A DNA stretch of 64,000 nucleotides from Pelobates cultripes (taxonomy: Eukaryota > Chordata > Amphibia > Anura > Pelobatidae): contig OW240916.1 in the NCBI GenBank assembly GCA_933207985.1, positions 294,502,744-294,566,743 of the forward strand, read 5' to 3'. The position numbers were made by a program, and so were the translations under genes. This document shows, piece by piece, positions 50,501-56,500 of the stretch; position 1 is the first letter of the stretch; each line of letters starts with the position of its first letter. Under the pieces are notes generated by a model that did not search any database, was not told where the DNA came from, and saw only the letters and a list, made by a program, of their open reading frames with translations.

Positions 50501-53500
50501 GATCCAATCACAATGCTTTCCCATAGGATTGGCTGAGACTGACAAAGAGGCAGATCAGGGGCAGAGCCAGCATGATTTAAACACAGCCCTGGCCAATCAG
50601 CATCTCCTCATAGAGATGAATTGGATCAATGAATCTCTATGAGGAAAGTTTAGTGTCTGCATGCAGAGGGAGGAGACACTGAATGTTTGGATGCATTTTA
50701 GGCAGCCATGACACAGGAAGGATCTCTAACAGCCATCTGAGGAGTGGCCAGTGAAGTTATCACTAGGCTGTAATGTAAACACTGCTTTTTCTCTGAAAAG
50801 ACTGTGTTTACAGCAAAAAGCCTGAAGTTAATGATTCTACTCACCAGAACAAATTCAATAAGCTGTAGTTGTTCTGGTGACTATAGTGTCCCTTTAAAGT
50901 TCAATTTACAGAGCAGAAAATAAAAACATTTAACCCCTTAAGGACCAAACTTCTGGAATAAAAGGGAATCATGACATATCACACGTCTTGTGTCCTTAAG
51001 GGGTTAAAGTAAGTAACATCAGAATGAAACTCAAACCATTGTTTCATGCAGGCTGCAGGGGAGGTGTGACTAGGGCTGCATAGACCGAAACAAAAGGGAT
51101 TTAACTCCTAAATGGCAGTGAAATGAGCAATAAAACTTCAGAGGCATGATCTATAGACAAAAATTGCTTCATTAAACTAAAGTTGTATTGGTGACAATAG
51201 TATCTCTTTAATAAAATGATTTGCATATCTTTTTGTAGCACCCAGACCACTTCAGTTTTATGACGTGGTCTGGGTGCCAAGTCCATCTAGGATTAACCCT
51301 GCCTGCTGTAAACATAGCATTTTCAGAGAAACTGCTGTTTACAAATGGGTTAATCCAGCCTCTAGTGGCTGTCTCATTGACAGCCGCTAGAGGTGCTTCC
51401 GCGCGTTAAGACGCCAGCGTCGATAGGAAAGCATTGAGAATGCTTTCCTATGAGACTGGCTGAATGCGCGTGCGGCTCTTGCTCTGGAAAAAGGTAGGAA
51501 TTTAACCCCTTCCTCACCCAAGAGCCCGGCGGGAGGGGGTATTTTGAAAATTGGGCAGACTAGATGGGCCGAATGGTTCTTATCTGCCGTCACATTCTAT
51601 GATTCTAGTAACCCCCTTCACTATCACCCCCCTCCCTCCATCCCAGAAACTCCCTTAAAGGGACACTCCAGGCACCCAGACCACTTCTGCCCATTGGAGT
51701 GGTCTGGGTGCCAACTCCCACTACTCTTAACCCTGCAACTGTAATTATTGCAGTTTTTTATAAACTGCAATAATTACATTGCAGGGTTAACTCCACCTCT
51801 AGTGGCTGTCTACTAGACAACCACTAGAGGGCACTTCCATATCTCTAGCACAGATTTTATTTTTTTGTGTGAGGACCTCCAGCGTCGCTCAATTCCCCAT
51901 AGGAAAACCACCGGCTGACATGATAACTGGGAGGAGCGACGCCGACCCGAAACCGTCCCTCGGCGGGGTCTCAGGTAAGTGACCTGAAGGGGTTTTCACC
52001 CCTTCAGCTACCTGGGGTGGGAGGGAGAGGGTACCTGCAGTGCCAGGAAAACGGATTGTTTTCCTGGCACTGGAGTTTTCCTTTAACTATCACCCCCCTT
52101 CACTTTCACCCCCTCCCTCCCAATAACCCACTCCCTCCCAGTATACCCCCTCCTTTTCACCATCGTCCCCCTACCTCCCAGTAGCTCCCTTCATTATCAC
52201 CCCCCTCCCAGTATCCCCCTTCACTATCACCCCCCTCCCAGTATCCCCCTTCACTATCACCCCTCTCCCAGTATCCCCCTTCACTATCACCCCTTCCCAG
52301 TATCCCCTTCCACTATCACCCCCCTTCCACTATCACCCCCCTTCCACTATCACCCCCACCCAGTAACCCACTTCACTACCATTATCACTTCACTATCACA
52401 CCCCTCCCAATATACCCTCTCCCTCCCAGTAACCCCCTTCCCTATCATCCCCTTCCCTCCCAGTATCACTCCTCACTATCGCTTCCCTCCTAGTATATCC
52501 CCTCCCTCCCAGTAGCCCCCTTCACTATCAACCTCCTCCCAGTATAGCCTCCCTCCCAGTATCCCCCTTAACTATCACCCCCTCCCAGTATACTCCCTCA
52601 CTCACACTATCACTCACCTCTCTCCCAGTATCGCCTCCCTCTCCCAGTATCGCCTCCCTCTCCCAGTATCGCCTCCCTCTCCCAGTATCCCGCCCCCTCC
52701 CTCACAGTATCCCGCCCCCTCCCTCACAGTATCCCGCCCCCTCCCTCACAGTATCCCGCCCCCTCACAGTATCCCGCCCCCTCCCTCACATATCCGCCTC
52801 ACCTTCACGGTATCCAGCCCCCTCCTTCACGGTATCCGCCCCCTCCTTCACGGTATCCGCCCCCTCCTTCACAGTATCCGCCCCCTCCACCTCACGGTAT
52901 CCAGTATCCCACCCTCCCTCACAGTATCCCACCCCCTGCCTCACGGTATCCACCCCTCCCTCACGGTATCCCACCCCTGCCTCACAGTATCCACACGGTA
53001 TCCCACCCCCTCCCTCCACAGTATCCCACCCCTCTCCCCTCACAGTATCCCACCCCCTGCCTCACACTATCACCCCCTTCTACACACCATGACCCCGCCT
53101 CTCTCACAGTATTACCCCCTCCCACACGCCATCATCCCCTTCCTCACAGTATTACCCCCCTCCCTCACACTTTTGCCCCTTTATCCCACACACCATCACC
53201 CCACTGTCCCTCACCGGATCACCCCCTCCACACACACAGGATTAACCCTCACACACAAACTGTCCCCACCTCCCACACACAGTATCATCCCCCTCACACA
53301 CAGTCACTCTCCCTTATACACACTGTCACCCCCTACAATGTAGTGTCACCATACTCTCACACACTGTCAGCCTCCCCTCACACTTTCACATTCCCACACA
53401 TTGTCACCTGTCACCCGTCACCACACTTTCAGCCCTTTCACGCATCCACACTTACATTAACCACTCCCAATCCTGTTATTCTCACCCCCCTCCAAACTCA

Positions 53501-56500
53501 CCTGCCCTCGCTCTGTCACACTCACCCTGTCACATTAACCCCCCTTAATTCTCTCACACTCCCTCCTCCTACCATGCCACATTCACCCTTCACCCCAAAA
53601 CAGATTGATACTCACCCCACCACTGTCACATTAATCTCTCCAATCCTGTCACACTTGTCCCTCCTACCATGCCACTTTTGCCCTGACACACTTACCTCCA
53701 CTCGCCCTGTCACACTCTCCCATTAAACCATGTCATACGCACCCTCTCTCATTCTCTCTCACAACCCCCCACCCTGTCCCATTTGCCCTATTCGTCCTGT
53801 CACTCTCTCCCGGCCACTGGTACCCTTTACTCTGTCACAGTCACCAGCTGAAGACATACATCATACACACTTTATTATTTGGTAAATGATTTTTTAAAAG
53901 CTTTTTTTGCTCAAACATAATTTTCATTTTTGTTTTTCGAGAACCCCTTCACACCATTACTTATGTATACACAACTGCCGGGCTATGCAACCATACCCCA
54001 CAATTGTGTATAAACGATTGGTATAATTGCAAATTAATTTTCTTTGAAAATTATACTACAACTACAGCCAGATTGCTCACAATGCAGGGGCACAGGAAGC
54101 CGTGACACTGCAAGCTTCTGAACAATGAATGCAGAGACTGACTCTCTGTATCCCGCGCTGCAAGCCCGCCTTTCAATATAGCGAATGCCCCTTGCACACA
54201 CACACACACACACAAAGTAGAAGGTGGTGGGGCCTCATGCTTGAATTTCACCTAAGGCCTCATAAAGTCTAGAGCCGTGTGTGTGTGTGTGTGTGTGAAT
54301 GAATGCCTGCATTTCAGTTTTATAGTATAAAAAGCCCGGTGTTTGTCAGCAAAATTATATCAGCCTATGAAAATATAGCACTCCAAGGACTTTTTAATAT
54401 GATGAAAAAACTTTGCTTTTATACAGCAACTGCCACAGTGGATCAACGTTTCAGTTCTGTATCAGAACTTTCGTCAGGATAAAGGTTTAACACAAATAAC
54501 CAGTGTTTAAGTGTTTTGTATTGCACCTTTATCCTGACGAAAGTTCAAATACAGAACTGAAACGTCGATCCACTGTGGCAATTGCTGAATAAAAGCGAAG
54601 TTTTTTTACATCATGTTACAGGGCCAAACATAAGATTTGCCAATTTCTATTTTTGTAAATTGCTATTTGCCAGATTGTAACAAGGCAACATAGCCAAACA
54701 CTGGCCAAAGTTATATTTTTTGTTTGTGTGTGAAAAAATGCAAAAAAAAAAAAAAGAATATGTGGGTACTAGAAAAAAATGGACATACCCTATTTGCAAT
54801 ACCTTGGGTTGTCTACTTTTGCAAAAGGTATGCCATCGTGGGGGTAATTCTTATTCCTGGGCTACCATACAGTCTCAAAGGCAACATAACCAATTTGGAA
54901 AATTTCAATGAAAAAAATGAAATGGGCAAGCCTTAAATTTGACCCTGTAACTTTTTAAAAGCTCTTTGAGCTACTTATTCACACATAGACTATCTGATGC
55001 AGTGACAGTTACATGGAGTCTCTCCCAGAGGATAAAATGCCATAATTTCATCTGCCTACTGTGTACCTTTTCCCTGCATACTAAATGTACTGTGAAATAC
55101 AACATCCTCTCAGATTCCCATCACTCTAGGACAGCTCCACGGAGAATAGTATTCTGTATATAGCGCATGCTTTGTAAATGTGTGTGTTATTCTTAAGAAA
55201 TAGTACTCAAACAAGGAGCACAACTACAATACGTAGTACATGACTTACTAAATACCAGTGTACTGAAAAGCTATATGAGATACCAATTCATAACAACCCA
55301 TAAATATTTCTATATACAAAAAACAAAACAAAAGCACACCAGACCTAGTGAGAAGAAGGGAAAGAATCAATCAATAAGCCCCCAACGTTTCGGCAAAATG
55401 CCTTTATCAAGGGAGCCTGTGATTTAATTTCTATTATTCTTAAGAAATGACAGCAGGATGTTGATAAAAGCGTCAAAACATTTAGCAATAGGCAATTGCG
55501 CTAAATTTCTTATTGCACACATATGTAGACACAGCGTCATGGCATATGAAAAAATTGCATGTTTTTATGGTTTTAATAAACAGGCTGAACTATAGATCTA
55601 ATCAGAAGGCTAGAGAGAGTGAGGCCTCAAGAAAAGTATTAATAGCAGTAGATTATTATTGCCATTTATATAGTGCCAACAGATTCCGCAGCGCTTTACA
55701 ATATTATAAGAATGGGGGATTTAACTATAAATAGGACAATTACAAAAAACTTACATGAACAATAGGTTGAAGAGAGCCCTGCTCAAACGAACTTACAGTG
55801 CATAGGAGGTGGGGTTTAAAACACATTTGGACAGGAGATAGCAAATAAGGTTGGATTAAAGCAGAGCTTGGAGGAGAGAGTAGAGTGCTGCCCTTTAGGA
55901 GAGAGCAAGAGACAGGTATGTAAGGTAGAGGCTACTCTCGGAGGCTATAAGCTTTCCTAAAGAGATGGATTTTCCATAGGAAGGGAGCTGACTGCAAGAA
56001 GTCCTGCAAGCATTAGTTGGCCGTACGTAGCAGAAAGGAGAAGGTCCTTGGCAGAGCGGAGAGACCGAGAAGGGACATACCTATGGATCAGTGAAGAGAT
56101 ATGAGGGGCTAGAATTGCTCAATGCTTTATAGGTTAGTACTTTAAATGTATTGCTATAGGATACAGGAAGGCAATGTAAGGACTGACAGCAGGGTGAGGT
56201 GTAAGAGGACCGACTGGAGAGGAAATCAGTCTAGCGGCAGCATTCATTACAGACTGTTGCGGGGCAATACGGCTTTTGGGAAGACCAATTAGGAGAAGGA
56301 TACAATAATCCATGCGATAAGTTACTAGAGCATGGACAAGCTCCTTAGTAGCATCTTGTGTAAGAAAGAGGCGGATGCAGGCTATGTTTTTAAGATAGAA
56401 TCTACAGGATTTTGTACCATACTGGATGTGAGGCTCAAAGGTGAGGCCAGAATCAAGTAGGGTGCCAAGACAGCGCGCTTGCAAGGATGGGCTGGTGTGG

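Larger units (their letters stand above)
50105..51207 (-). mobile_element. Family F MITE carrying two nested MITEs
   Basis: F sequence (ATGCCCCTGCAGTCTCACTG, TATCTCCTGCTCTGTTAATAG) is interrupted at TTAA 50333 by a complete family E element, resumes (AGTTCAATTTACAGAGCAG), and is interrupted at 50930 by family B. It resumes again (TGCAGGGGAGGTGTGACTAG, GGCATGATCTATAGAC) and ends GTATTGGTGACAATAGTATCTC-TTTAA. The left terminus is degraded. Strand is relative and uncertain. Confidence 0.65.

Noticed and set aside
52786..53726. Long frames on both strands over the C-rich array
   Set aside because: Low-complexity repeat translations without start context, domain or splice sites.
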